Shown here one piece after another: positions 1 to 9,500 of a stretch of DNA of 64,000 nt (positions within the stretch are counted from its first letter, which is position 1; each line of letters starts with the position of its first letter). This stretch comes from Planctomycetaceae bacterium (GTDB lineage Bacteria; Planctomycetota; Planctomycetia; Planctomycetales; Planctomycetaceae), in the NCBI GenBank assembly GCA_021732785.1, contig JAKFUG010000014.1:186001-250000 (forward strand), written 5' to 3'. The notes beneath the pieces are model-generated. The model was not told the origin of the DNA, searched no databases, and saw only the letters and a program-made list of their open reading frames with translations. The translations under genes and the position numbers were made by a program.

Positions 1-601
1 CCAGCCGTGTCGCCGTAAATCGGCCGAAATGCGTGTCGACGTAAAGCATCGCCCCGTCACGTCCCCACCCCAGCACGGGGACTTCTCCCTGGATTTCGGC
101 ACCGGCGCGACGGGCTTCATCAATGTGAGCTTCGACACATGCTTCGACGTGCAGCAAACCCGCATCGGGCTCAAGGACAACGTGATGATCCTCCGGCAGA
201 CGGAAATCAGGAAACCGTCGCATCGCTTCCCCGGCGGTCATCGATTCCACATCGAGACCATGTTCCTGCGCGGCGCGCAAGGCACCGGGAATCGCTTCTC
301 CCTCCGGCGGACCGGATATCAGCAACCGCGTCTTGCGAAACAGTGTCTTCGCCGTTGAGGCTTCGAGATCGGCCCACAGTTCGTAGGCCCGCCGCAACAA
401 CGGTACGTAATCGGGATGTTCAAAGTAAGCGAGGCGAATGATGCGCGTCTCGCCGTGCGAACTGCCGCGATCGTGCAGCAGCGGGAACTGTTCCAGTCCG
501 AGCACGCGAACGCCACGCCGCGCGAGGTGATAACACGCCGCGCTGCCAAAACCGCCGACGCCGAGTACGATCACATCGTAATGTGCCCGAAGCGGCATCA
601 T
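1..601 (-). CDS. FAD-dependent sarcosine / N-methyltryptophan oxidase-like protein (partial)
   Basis: About 200 N-terminal residues are present; the reading frame runs off the left edge. Residues 9-26 read VIVLGVGGFGSAACYHLA, a Rossmann dinucleotide motif, followed by GSSHGETRIIRLAYFEHPDY, the signature stretch of monomeric sarcosine oxidase and N-methyl-L-tryptophan oxidase (SolA/MTOX family). These flavoenzymes oxidatively demethylate secondary amines to aldehyde, amine and hydrogen peroxide. The FAD-attachment cysteine lies outside the window, so the substrate cannot be judged. The ATG at 601 overlaps the stop of the upstream UDP-sugar pyrophosphorylase gene as ATGA, which favours this start over the second ATG at 598 and suggests translational coupling. 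Family assignment is firm; substrate is unknown. Confidence 0.85.
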   Translation of the reverse strand, partial: MMPLRAHYDVIVLGVGGFGSAACYHLARRGVRVLGLEQFPLLHDRGSSHGETRIIRLAYFEHPDYVPLLRRAYELWADLEASTAKTLFRKTRLLISGPPEGEAIPGALRAAQEHGLDVESMTAGEAMRRFPDFRLPEDHHVVLEPDAGLLHVEACVEAHIDEARRAGAEIQGEVPVLGWGRDGAMLYVDTHFGRFTATRL

Positions 602-2037
602 GATCGCGGAGCCGGACGAAACCACGGAAACTGCGCGATCGTTTCCGGTGTGAGCCACGTCGGTTGGGCGATCACCGTCCCCGGTGCGATGCGGCCCTGT
701 AAATCCTCGGCACTCAAGGCGACCAGCGGGCTGATCTCTATCGGTACATCGTCGGCAATGGTCGCTCCGGCGGCGCGCAACCAACTGCGATGCAGCGCCA
801 TCATGGCCGCTTGCGACGTTTCTAGCGAATCGGCCCCGGTGTTGTTCTTGACCGGATTGAATTCCGCGGTGCGGTCGGCTTCGACAATCAACGCTGCCTT
901 GGACCACGGCATGACGTCAAAAATGAACCGTTCAAACTTGAACGCATTCGGCATCGGCGGAGTGACCACCCCGGCATCGGCCGTCCAAAACGGAACGGCC
1001 TTCCGCGCGATGTGGAACGGCAAAGCTTGCTTGTCGAGCAGCGCCCGTTCCAGAAACGCACGCTGAAAGACGTGAATCGCCGTGCTCCCCGCCCAGAATC
1101 GCAACCGGCCTCGATCGTCCGTTAACGCCGCCAGCTCGCCCGGCAGGTCGCTGTATTCGATGATCTGCGTCGCGCCGTTCAAATCGACGGCGACCCCCAT
1201 TTTTTCTTCGGCGGACCGCTTCGCCACAACCTTCGTCGACATCTCGGCGTGCGTCTGCAAATGCCAGCCGAGAAGCGCGGGGTCGGCCACCACGGTCGTC
1301 GGGTTGTCGATCTGGTGATAGAACAGCATGTCGATGCCGCGGGACTTCATCTTCTCCAGCAGCCCGGCTTTGGCCATCGCCGCGAGGATACCGCCGTGGC
1401 CATCGGGGCTGAGTGCGAGTTGTCCCGGACCGGCCAGTAATGCGCGGCCCGTATCCGCATCGACCGCCGGCATGCACCCCTGGCAAAACGGCCACACATT
1501 GTCGCGATCGAGGCCGAAGCAGTTCTGTTCTTCGAGCGCCTGCAACGTCTCGGCATGTGTTGCCGGGCTGGTCATAATGGCATAGGGAATCGTCACACCG
1601 TGGCGGTGTTGTCGGGCTTTCAATTGATCGAAGAAGCGGGCGAACAACGTCTGCTGACTGAGCGCACCAATGGGCAGCAATCCCTTGGGAAACGAGATCC
1701 CCAGCCGGGTTCCCTGTCCACCCGCCACCACGACGACCGCGACACGACCGGCCCGTAGCGCTTCCTCACCGGTGGCCCGGGCCGCCTGCCAATGAGTGCG
1801 TTCGGCGTCATTGCCGGGCAGCCGAAGCAACATGCGGGGAGAGCGCGCTTCGAAGGCATTGACGGCCGTTAACACGTCGCGCGTCCGCCAGAGCTGCGCG
1901 ACCAGATCCCAATCAATGGACTGGAGTTGTTCCAGAAATGTAGCGCGTTCCGTGGTCGATAATTGCTCAGCGTGCTCGATCAGATGCTCTTGTCCAGCCC
2001 GCCGAAGCAGCACGCACAATGGACTTGGTAAAGACAT
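598..2037 (-). CDS. UDP-sugar pyrophosphorylase (UDPGP type 1 family, UDP-GlcNAc pyrophosphorylase-like)
   Basis: A protein of 479 residues with the nucleotidyltransferase signature GGQGTRLGISFPKGLLPIG near residue 106. Later segments such as LSPDGHGGILAAM and FYHQIDNPTTVVADP are typical of eukaryotic-type UDP-N-acetylglucosamine pyrophosphorylases (UAP1/QRI1 family). The expected reaction is UTP plus a sugar-1-phosphate giving UDP-sugar and pyrophosphate in the cytoplasm. Whether the substrate is GlcNAc-1-P or another hexose-1-P cannot be read from sequence. The ATG at 2037 directly abuts the stop codon of the upstream membrane-protein gene, and its own stop overlaps the next gene, so it sits inside a tight minus-strand operon. 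Length matches the family. Confidence 0.88.
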   Translation of the reverse strand: MSLPSPLCVLLRRAGQEHLIEHAEQLSTTERATFLEQLQSIDWDLVAQLWRTRDVLTAVNAFEARSPRMLLRLPGNDAERTHWQAARATGEEALRAGRVAVVVVAGGQGTRLGISFPKGLLPIGALSQQTLFARFFDQLKARQHRHGVTIPYAIMTSPATHAETLQALEEQNCFGLDRDNVWPFCQGCMPAVDADTGRALLAGPGQLALSPDGHGGILAAMAKAGLLEKMKSRGIDMLFYHQIDNPTTVVADPALLGWHLQTHAEMSTKVVAKRSAEEKMGVAVDLNGATQIIEYSDLPGELAALTDDRGRLRFWAGSTAIHVFQRAFLERALLDKQALPFHIARKAVPFWTADAGVVTPPMPNAFKFERFIFDVMPWSKAALIVEADRTAEFNPVKNNTGADSLETSQAAMMALHRSWLRAAGATIADDVPIEISPLVALSAEDLQGRIAPGTVIAQPTWLTPETIAQFPWFRPAPRS

Positions 2038-2493
2038 TCAACACTCCGCTCGCCCAATCAGAACCGTTTGCCCGGCCCGACTCAAATCCATCTCGCCGCC
2101 ACCAGCCGGACCATGCAGCATTTGTCCGTGCTTCAACAGTAACAGGACGCTGTAGACGACGACAATCGTGACGACCACGCTGGCGAATTGAAGCAAACGA
2201 CGCGCCCATTCGGGACGCTGCAAAGAAACGACATGCGCGATCGTGCAAATCCCGGCGACCATTCCCAGCTTGAAATAAATCATCCCTTTGATGCCCCAGC
2301 GACTGAAGAAGAACTGGGCCACGGGATTGGATTCCACGAAATTGCCATCGCGCAACAGCACGTACGTGGCAAAGATGTCGAGCGCGCTGACGAAGACGAA
2401 CAGCTTCAACTCAGTCTCGGCATGCATCGGCCGGATCAATGGATGTTTTGCCAAGTTGGTCCATCCCTCGAAACGAAGCCGACCTGACAGCAT
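2038..2493 (-). CDS. DUF5658-like small integral membrane protein
   Basis: About 151 residues from the chosen ATG. A longer frame starts at 2541 but overlaps the preceding gene by 22 bp; an ATG at 2427, just before the conserved part, is also possible. The sequence holds about three hydrophobic helices (KLFVFVSALDIFATYVLL, then around GMIYFKLGMVAGICTIAHVV, then SVVVTIVVVYSVLLLL). The pattern of an acidic residue in helix 1 followed by ESNPVAQFF is typical of the DUF5658 family. Function is unknown. It lies between a conserved hypothetical gene and the UDP-sugar pyrophosphorylase, with no space before the latter. The family call is moderate; the gene being real is well supported by spacing and hydrophobic pattern. 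Confidence 0.7.
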   Translation of the reverse strand: MLSGRLRFEGWTNLAKHPLIRPMHAETELKLFVFVSALDIFATYVLLRDGNFVESNPVAQFFFSRWGIKGMIYFKLGMVAGICTIAHVVSLQRPEWARRLLQFASVVVTIVVVYSVLLLLKHGQMLHGPAGGGEMDLSRAGQTVLIGRAEC

Positions 2494-2519
2494 CTCGTCA
2501 TGGGTTTTACACTTGCGGG

Positions 2520-3134
2520 TTACAAAGGGCGTGTTGCCCATTCAGGTGCAGGTTCAGGCTTGGGTTTCAAGTTGCTGAAATCAGCAAGGATCGTTTCATT
2601 ATTTTTTACCTGGCGAAACAGCATGTCACCCCGAGAATAAACCATATGGCCTTGATGATCATATCCGGACCAATCGGTGCCAGGCATGGCCTCGATACAT
2701 GACCGCGCCGCTGGGACCTCGTCTGTGAAGTGCAATCGATTCTTGGGGACGGGAAAATCGGGGTGCGTTCCCTTAGACGACCGGCCCCAAAGAGTTCGTG
2801 GTGCCGTGAATCTTCCACCTCCACCATACGTGGTTCCTTGCGGCCAAAGCACTAGCGCATGAAGCCAGGGCGGCCGACTGATCGCCGTCCAGGCATGAGT
2901 AAAGCTGCTCCCTGAGCGACTGCCTTGATGCACGGCGTAAACAAAAAGCTTGCCATCGGGCGATAAGTCGCATTCGTCCTCGTAAATTCGCCCTTTGAAC
3001 CATGCCCCGTGGGTAAAGTGATCGCCTTCGGTTTCCCAAAGAATCAGGTGGTACCAATGCGATGGCCCACGCCGCAGGATGACTGCAACCGGTACATCGC
3101 GGGCGGGGATGATAAAAAGACGTCCCATGGGCAT
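2520..3134 (-). CDS. Conserved hypothetical protein
   Basis: A soluble protein of 204 residues with no signal peptide that I can see. It is rich in Trp, His and Pro. Its core reads like a widespread uncharacterised family: HWYHLILWETEGDHF, then HGAWFKGRIYEDECDLSPDG, then LFVYAVHQ, followed by Gly-rich GGGGRF. The stretch around residues 45-70 suggests a beta-rich fold. No catalytic signature is recognised and I do not propose a function. It starts 12 bp after the stop of the caspase-like gene and is therefore probably co-transcribed with the MoxR/VWA cluster, although it may simply be a downstream passenger. Confidence 0.6.
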   Translation of the reverse strand: MPMGRLFIIPARDVPVAVILRRGPSHWYHLILWETEGDHFTHGAWFKGRIYEDECDLSPDGKLFVYAVHQGSRSGSSFTHAWTAISRPPWLHALVLWPQGTTYGGGGRFTAPRTLWGRSSKGTHPDFPVPKNRLHFTDEVPAARSCIEAMPGTDWSGYDHQGHMVYSRGDMLFRQVKNNETILADFSNLKPKPEPAPEWATRPL

Positions 3135-3146
3135 GAATCAACAGTT

Positions 3147-4199
3147 TCAGAATCCAGCGCTCTTGGCAGGGCGGCGTGCAGGCGAGGAAATGCCTGCGGA
3201 ATCAGCAGAGCGCGTGCGGGAGACGCGCGTCAAATCCAGCAGCAAACCTTCGAGCTTCAAAAAATACTCGTCTTCGGCAAGAGACGCCTTTTTCGCTCGC
3301 AGGTCGAGAATCTGCAATTCCAGTTTGTCGCGGCGCTGACGAATTTCGAGCGGGAGTTGGGCTTCGGCGTCGCTGGGGACGAGGTGCCGCTGATGGGCGC
3401 GGCTCCCATCGAGGGCGGTTTTATCCGCGGCGGCTTTTACCGGGTCGAGACCGTCGAAAGCATCGGCGCGGGTTCCCTGTCCGTCGCCGTTATCATCCAG
3501 CAGTGCATGTTCCGTCTGCAAGCGGCCTTCGTCCTTGTACCACGCTGCGGTCAGCCGCGATCCGGCGAGAAAGGCTTCCCACAGCGAGACCTGATCGTCC
3601 TTGTCGAGGTCCGACGACGAATCCATCAGCGCTTCGGCAAGGAAGCCCCCGAAGCGGGCAAAGTTCTGTTCGCTGCCGCTTTTCGTGGCGGAAACGATCA
3701 CTCGATTGGTTCCCGCCAGTTGCGTGAGGAACGGGGCACTCGCGGCAGACGTATCGATCACCACGGTCGGTCGCTCGATCGGTTTCAGCCAGACTTTCAG
3801 ATCATCGGTGGAGACATCCGGCCCGCGCAAATTGAACTTGGCGACCCGGCGGTCAAACGTTCCGTGACCGATAAGGACCAGCCACAGTTCGCGCGGCCCG
3901 GCTTGTTCCGTCGCTTTCAGGAACTGTTCGAGTCGAGCGCGGTCCGATGCCGGCGTGGTTTCCAAGCCGATGATCGTGCAATCCGCACCGGCCTTCTTGG
4001 CGGCGGCTTCCCACTGTCCCGCCCAGCGTCGAAACAACGCTTCATAGTCGGGAGTACCGGGAGCACCCACAAGCACCACAATCTCGGCTGCTCGCGGAGC
4101 TTCGTCGGCACGTGTGGTCATCGCCCCGTTCCATATCAGGACGACCGACAACCATCGCATTGCCGCCCACTGTCCCCTATTCCCTGTCCACTTCCTCAT
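3147..4199 (-). CDS. Secreted caspase/C13-like protein with EF-hand-like loops, probably lacking the catalytic cysteine
   Basis: From the ATG at 4199 the product has 350 residues. That ATG overlaps the upstream stop as ATGA, matching most junctions of this operon; an ATG at 4160 (MRWLSVV) gives a shorter signal peptide. A hydrophobic segment followed by ADEAPRA indicates export. The body resembles caspase or legumain-like peptidases: LVLIGHGTFD supplies a GHG histidine (about residue 112), and VVIDTSAAS occupies the place of the usual DxCxSG strand, so Ser stands where Cys is expected (about 151). Two Ca-binding-like loops follow, DLDKDDQVSLWE with perfect EF-hand spacing and DDNGDGQG. A charged helix lies near the C-terminus. 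Function unknown; it may be a non-proteolytic member working with the VWA proteins upstream. Confidence 0.72.
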   Translation of the reverse strand: MRKWTGNRGQWAAMRWLSVVLIWNGAMTTRADEAPRAAEIVVLVGAPGTPDYEALFRRWAGQWEAAAKKAGADCTIIGLETTPASDRARLEQFLKATEQAGPRELWLVLIGHGTFDRRVAKFNLRGPDVSTDDLKVWLKPIERPTVVIDTSAASAPFLTQLAGTNRVIVSATKSGSEQNFARFGGFLAEALMDSSSDLDKDDQVSLWEAFLAGSRLTAAWYKDEGRLQTEHALLDDNGDGQGTRADAFDGLDPVKAAADKTALDGSRAHQRHLVPSDAEAQLPLEIRQRRDKLELQILDLRAKKASLAEDEYFLKLEGLLLDLTRVSRTRSADSAGISSPARRPAKSAGF

Positions 4200-6553
4200 G
4201 GCAGCCCCCGTCGCCGGCGAATGGACCATTCGGCACATAAACCCACCACTACCAGCATCCAGACCAGCGGGTGATGCCACAACGGCGTGGTGGTGGCTTC
4301 GGTCAGCGGAGCTTTGAGCTGCGGCAATTGCGTCACGAAGGATTCCAGTTCGGACCACTCGACGATCCGGCCTTTCGTCCCTGTGGCGATCTCGGACAAC
4401 AGCGTGCGGTTGGGTGCGACGCGCTCAAACTCGCGCGACAACGGATCGGCGGCCCAACCCGTTTTCGCATCGCCGACTGGCCGACCGTCGCCATCCACGA
4501 CATTCACCGCGGCTTTCCACGCCCCGGCAGGCCGCGCACTGGTGATCGCTTCGTACAGCCCCGGTTCGGCGAGTGACGGTTCGGCGGGAATGGTGATCGG
4601 CTCGCCCGTCGGCGGGGTTAACGTCATCGTGACGGCGGCGTTGTCCTGCATGTGAAATTCCGCGTCCCGCAGCCGCGCCTGCAAGCGCACCAAAGGCGTC
4701 CCCTGCGATTCATCGGCGACCGGCTTCAATTCGATACGGCTGGGAACATCGACAATCAGCCAGCGGAGCATCTGCCGCCACGCTTTGCCGAGATCATCTT
4801 TGACGCGGAGATCATCGGACTGTTCGAGTTGCCACCGCCAGAGGTCACCCGCAAGGAGCGCCGCACAGCGTCCCTGACCGAACTGGTGGGTGACCAGCGC
4901 CGGTTGCTTCTGGCCGCGCGAATCGACGACATCGGCGATGACGCTCGCGCCCGGTTTCAGACCGCTGGTGGAATTGAGGACCATCAATCCCGCGCGTTCA
5001 CGAATCCGGCGGGCTTCTTCGCCCTCGGTGGAACGAAGCCGCGCCCACGGTTGCAGCCAGCCTTCCCGCGTCAGCCCCAGATGGTATCCGCCAGTGGGGG
5101 CAATCACCGGGGCGGCATCGAGATAAACCGGCAGCGCCCGGGCCAATGGCGTCTTCTGATAGCCCCCCTGACGGAACGATTCCAGACCGCCGAGCATCAA
5201 CAAACCGCCGCCCCGTTCCGAAACGAACCGTTCCAGTAGCGAAAGTTGTTCGGCCGTGAAGAACGCGGCTTCCACATCGTCGATGATCACTGCATGAAAG
5301 CGATAGAGCGCTTCGGGCGTCTTCGGAAAACCGTCGCGCAGTTCTTCGGGGGACTTGGTGTTGAGCCTGACGATCACCGGCTGGTCGTACCGTTCGGTCT
5401 CTTCGTCGGTCCGATCGAAACCGCGGAAGAGCGGGTTCGCGGCTTCGCCATCGCGGCTGCGGAATTCAAACTTGGCCTCTTTCTTGGCGATACGGATCAT
5501 CGCCGTCAGATCGAGTTGATCGTCCCCTTCCAGCGCTCGCCGCAGGAACTTGTATTCCCAGTTCGGTCGCCCGGAGACATACAGCAAGCGATACGGCCCC
5601 GCGCCGCGGTCGGCGGTGACCAGTCGGACGTTGTTCGCCAATGTTGTTTCGTTTTTGCCCGCATCGGCTTCAAAGGCGACTTTGGCTTCCCCCAAGCCAG
5701 CACGCACGCGGTAGAACGTCACGCCGGTCGCCGAGGGGCGAAGCTGGAAACGAAAGACCAACGGCGTCGATTTCCCGCCGTAGGTTTGCGCCTCGGTTTG
5801 AATGATTTTGCCGTCGACATCTTCCACACGAACCGACACCGACGCGCCGGGAAAGCCCTGCTGCGTGATTTCCGCCTGCAACGTGACCGGGGCATCTTCG
5901 AACGAGGTCGTCGTCACCGACACGTTCGTGATCGCCAGATCGCGATGCCCGGCGGCTTCACCCAGAGGCACCGGATAAATCGGAGGCAGTCCGTCCCAAT
6001 CGCCGGGGGCAACGGCATCGGTGCTGTTGCCATCGGTGAAGAGCAAAATCCCGGCAACAGGCCGGTCACGCAGACGTTCCTTGAGCGACCGCAACATCGC
6101 CCCAGTGTCGGAACGATCGCCATTCGCTGTCAGCGTGGAGAAGTCCGCCACGTACTTGGCGTAGCTGTCGAAGAGATAGCGGCGAACGTCGAAATCCTGT
6201 TCCAACCGCACGTGCCACGGCGCAGCGGTCGTGGTCAGAAGCGACTTCAAAGCCTCTGCGCGTGTCCCGGTCTGGCCCGGATCGGCGAGCGTCAGGCTTT
6301 GGGAATTGTCGGCCACCAGCAGAAAAACATTCGCGCCGGGGCGTGCCCGCTGGCTGCTCCAGAGCGGCTCTGTCAGACAGAAGGCCAGCAGCGCGACCGC
6401 CAGCCATTTCACAATCGCCCCGGCACCGAACCAGGGCGATTCCATCCACAGACGGCGGTAAGCCACGAACAGAATCACCGCGCACACGGCGACCAGCGCC
6501 ATTGCCGGTCCGCTCCATTCCCCATGACCGAAGATCAGGCCGGCGAGAATCAT
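4196..6553 (-). CDS. Membrane protein with VWA and glutamine-amidotransferase-like domains
   Basis: A protein of 785 residues. Two N-terminal transmembrane helices (about 15-32 and 42-62) precede a von Willebrand factor A domain with a MIDAS-type DNSQS motif after VFLLVA. A middle region of beta-sandwich character follows. A class I glutamine-amidotransferase-like fold is indicated by VIIDDVEAAFF and GGGLLMLGGLESF around residues 420-450. One C-terminal helix (HPLVWMLVVVGLCAEW) ends in a basic tail. This architecture is common in planctomycetal and Bacteroidetes BatA/MoxR clusters, where the proteins sit in the membrane with a large periplasmic part. It overlaps both neighbours by 4 bp. A metal-dependent adhesion or chaperone role is the family hypothesis; no enzymatic activity is expected from the amidotransferase-like fold. 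Confidence 0.82.
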   Translation of the reverse strand: MILAGLIFGHGEWSGPAMALVAVCAVILFVAYRRLWMESPWFGAGAIVKWLAVALLAFCLTEPLWSSQRARPGANVFLLVADNSQSLTLADPGQTGTRAEALKSLLTTTAAPWHVRLEQDFDVRRYLFDSYAKYVADFSTLTANGDRSDTGAMLRSLKERLRDRPVAGILLFTDGNSTDAVAPGDWDGLPPIYPVPLGEAAGHRDLAITNVSVTTTSFEDAPVTLQAEITQQGFPGASVSVRVEDVDGKIIQTEAQTYGGKSTPLVFRFQLRPSATGVTFYRVRAGLGEAKVAFEADAGKNETTLANNVRLVTADRGAGPYRLLYVSGRPNWEYKFLRRALEGDDQLDLTAMIRIAKKEAKFEFRSRDGEAANPLFRGFDRTDEETERYDQPVIVRLNTKSPEELRDGFPKTPEALYRFHAVIIDDVEAAFFTAEQLSLLERFVSERGGGLLMLGGLESFRQGGYQKTPLARALPVYLDAAPVIAPTGGYHLGLTREGWLQPWARLRSTEGEEARRIRERAGLMVLNSTSGLKPGASVIADVVDSRGQKQPALVTHQFGQGRCAALLAGDLWRWQLEQSDDLRVKDDLGKAWRQMLRWLIVDVPSRIELKPVADESQGTPLVRLQARLRDAEFHMQDNAAVTMTLTPPTGEPITIPAEPSLAEPGLYEAITSARPAGAWKAAVNVVDGDGRPVGDAKTGWAADPLSREFERVAPNRTLLSEIATGTKGRIVEWSELESFVTQLPQLKAPLTEATTTPLWHHPLVWMLVVVGLCAEWSIRRRRGLP

Positions 6554-9500
6554 TTTTCTTCCCCGCGACCGAGACGTTCGTAGTAGCTGCGGACCAGGTC
6601 GCGATAACGGGCCGGAACCGGATCGCGGTCGATCGGGACCAGGCTTTCCTTCGATTCGCGTTTGGCGACTTCTTCGGCGAGCCGCTGCTGCAACTCGACC
6701 ATCGGCTCATACAGCGAAGTCTTCACGAGCGACCATTCCGGGGCTTGCGAGTGCCGCTTGGATTCCGCCCGGAGACTGCGGGCCTGTTCGCGCAATTTGG
6801 TGACTTCCGCCTGCATCGCGGGATCGGTGAGCATCGATTCCACATCGCGCAGTCGGCTCGACCATTCGCGGTATTGTTCGCTGGTCAACGGTCCGCCCGG
6901 TGACGAACCGTTGCCGCCGCCCATGCCGCCCTGATCGCTGCCGTTCTGCGGTGCACCGGGACCGGGTTGCTGTCCGCCCCGTTGCGTTCGGAGACCCGGA
7001 GCGTTGCGAGGTGTCGCGGAGTTGCCAGGGCCGTTACCGCTGCCTTGTCCGGGTTGATTGCCTCCCTGCCCCGGTTGTTCGCCTTGACCGGGCTGATTGC
7101 CTTGGCTTTGTCCCTGGCCTTTTCCTTGGCCCTGACCTTGCCCCTCGCCGGGTTGGTTGCCTTGCCCCGGTTGCTGGCCTTGTCCCTGACCCGGCTGTTG
7201 TCCGGCACCTTGTCCTTCACCGGGCTTGCCACCGGTACCGGGGGACTTGCCGCCGGGTTGGCCGGGTTTGTCGCCTTCTTGCGGGGATTCGCCCTTGCCG
7301 GAACCGGGTTGATCACCGGGTTTTCCTGTGCCTTCGCCGGGCTTGCCTTCGCCGTTGGAACCGGGTGCCCCCTCCCCTTCCTGCGGGGTGCCGTCGGCGT
7401 TGGTTCCCGGTGTCTGACCATCGCGACCGAATCCCTGCTGCAACTGCTGCGCGAGATCGGCGATCTGCGACTTGGCCCGTTTCAAGGCCTCGACTTCATT
7501 GCCGAGCACCGCTTCCGCCGCGGTGGCGATCCCTTTCTCAAGTTTCTCCAAACCTTCCCGCGCGATCTCTTCCGCCCGCTGCGCTTCGGGCACGAAACCG
7601 CGCTGGACCAGTTGCGGAATGGCGTCCATCGCCGGTTCCACCTTCGTGTCGCGCGATTGCCGGACAGCGTCGTACAACTGCTGCGACAACAACGGTTCCG
7701 CGGACTCGGCTTCCTGCACCATATCCTTCGCCTGCTTCAGCACGTCTTTCAACGCCTGCCGCTGCTCCTGAAACTCCTCGACGAGTTTTTGCTTGTCTTC
7801 GTTCTGCCGCAGCGATCGCGGATTGGGCTTGGTGCTCTCGGCGAGTTTATCGGCCAGGGTCTTTTCCTGTTCGACCAGTTGCCGCGCCTGATCGCGCAGG
7901 TCGCGCATCCCTTCGGCGAACCGGGCGGAGGTTTGCTGGCGGAAGTCCTGCTGGAGCTTGTCGAGGTCGCGCTCGGCCCGCGTGCTGGAACTGATCGCCT
8001 GCGACAACCGGCCTTCCCGCAGCGCTTCGGTGGCATCGAGTTGCCGGGTACGGGCGTTGTCGAGTTGTTCCTTGGCTTCGGAGAACTTTTCCTGCCGCTG
8101 CGATTGCGCCAGCTTGTTACGGACTTCGTCGGTATCGTGCAGTAACTGCTGCTGGTCGTCGCGCAGGCGTTTGAGCTGCCGTTGAATTTCCTCTTTTTGC
8201 GATTCCGTTTCGGCGAGTCGCAAGGCGGCTTCGAGTTCTTTCAATTTGTCATTGAGATCGTTCTGCCGCCGGGCGAGTTCCTTCAGGCGATCGAGAACCG
8301 CGAGGTCTTCCTGCTGTGCGGAATTGGCCGCCGCGGCATCGCTGCCCGACTGCTTTTGTTCATAGCGATTTTTCTTGTCCGAAAGTTCGAGCTGCTGCAT
8401 CTGTTGTTCGGACGGACTGGCACTCGCTCCTGCTCCGCCACCGGCTTGTTGGCCTTGCATCACGCGGTGGTCTTTCGCCCGCAGCTTCAACAGCGATTGA
8501 TACGCTGCCTGGGCGGAAGCGACGGCGTTCTGCAGCGGGTCGGCCGATTCCTTTTCATTCGACTGCAACAATTCTTTCTCGGCGGCATCCATCCGCACCA
8601 CCGCCGTGGCGGCGATCGATTGCGGCACTTGCCCCGTCAGATGCGGGATCAATTCGATCAATTGCGTCCGCGTGAGCTTCTGCGATTCGGCAACAGTATT
8701 GATCTTTTCCGCATCGCTTTTGGTCCACGCCGTGCGCTCGGCCCGCTGCTGATTCCATGTCGCGGTGACGATTTGCTTCTGCTGTTGAATCACCTTTTCG
8801 ATTTGATTGCCCTGCGCGCCGCTGGGACCGCTCGCTCCCTGTGGTTGCTTCTGGCCGCCCGCCCCACCCGGATTGTCCATCTGGCGGAACGATTCATCGA
8901 AGGGTCGCACCTCGGCGAAATAGAGATCGCTGGTGGCCCGCCGTGGCTTGCCGTCCCGGTCCCGGTCGACGGCGAACAGAAAGAATGACACGAGGTCGTC
9001 CGGTTCCACACGGAGGTCTTCCATCGCCGAAAGCGCCTTCGCGGCAAACGGGGCGCTGCCGCGGACATCTTTGCCGAGCGAAATCGTGATGGGATCCTGT
9101 CCGGCGGGTTGCAGCACGATGCCGACTTCATCGAGACCGTATTCGTCGATCACTTTCCCCTCGATCGCCAGTTCTTCCAGCGGCGACACGCGGACGTCCT
9201 TACCGGGGAATGCCAGTTCGAACCTGGGGGGACGATTCGGAACAATGTCGATGCGGTATTCGTCGGGATCGCGGTTTTTCCGATCGCGGTCATCGATTAA
9301 CTCCAGCCGATAGCGCTGCGATGACGGCGGCGATAACGTGGCCGTGTAACGGGTGGGATCCTTCGGATCGACCATAAGCGGCAAGCGTTCGCCGCCGCGG
9401 CTCACCAGTTCGGCGGACTTCAACGCCTTGTTGACCCGGCATTTCACCGTGATTTTCGCCCCTTCCACCATCGTGGCTTCAAAAGCATTCTCGATGAGCT

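Noticed and set aside
3009-4274. Plus-strand open frame of 421 codons
   Set aside because: Antisense to the caspase-like gene; no start context and Arg/Gly-rich shadow composition.
5246-6583. Plus-strand open frame of 445 codons
   Set aside because: Antisense to the VWA membrane-protein gene, with His/Arg/Gly-rich composition typical of GC-rich shadow frames.
6885-7432. Reiterated DNA as a possible CRISPR array
   Set aside because: Units are irregular, 6-18 bp long, have no unique spacers and are in frame with a conserved protein.
6967-8145. Long plus-strand open frame of 392 codons with hydrophobic Leu/Ala runs
   Set aside because: It mirrors the Gly/Gln-rich and coiled-coil part of the DUF4175 gene; hydrophobicity is a by-product of the antisense of that codon usage.
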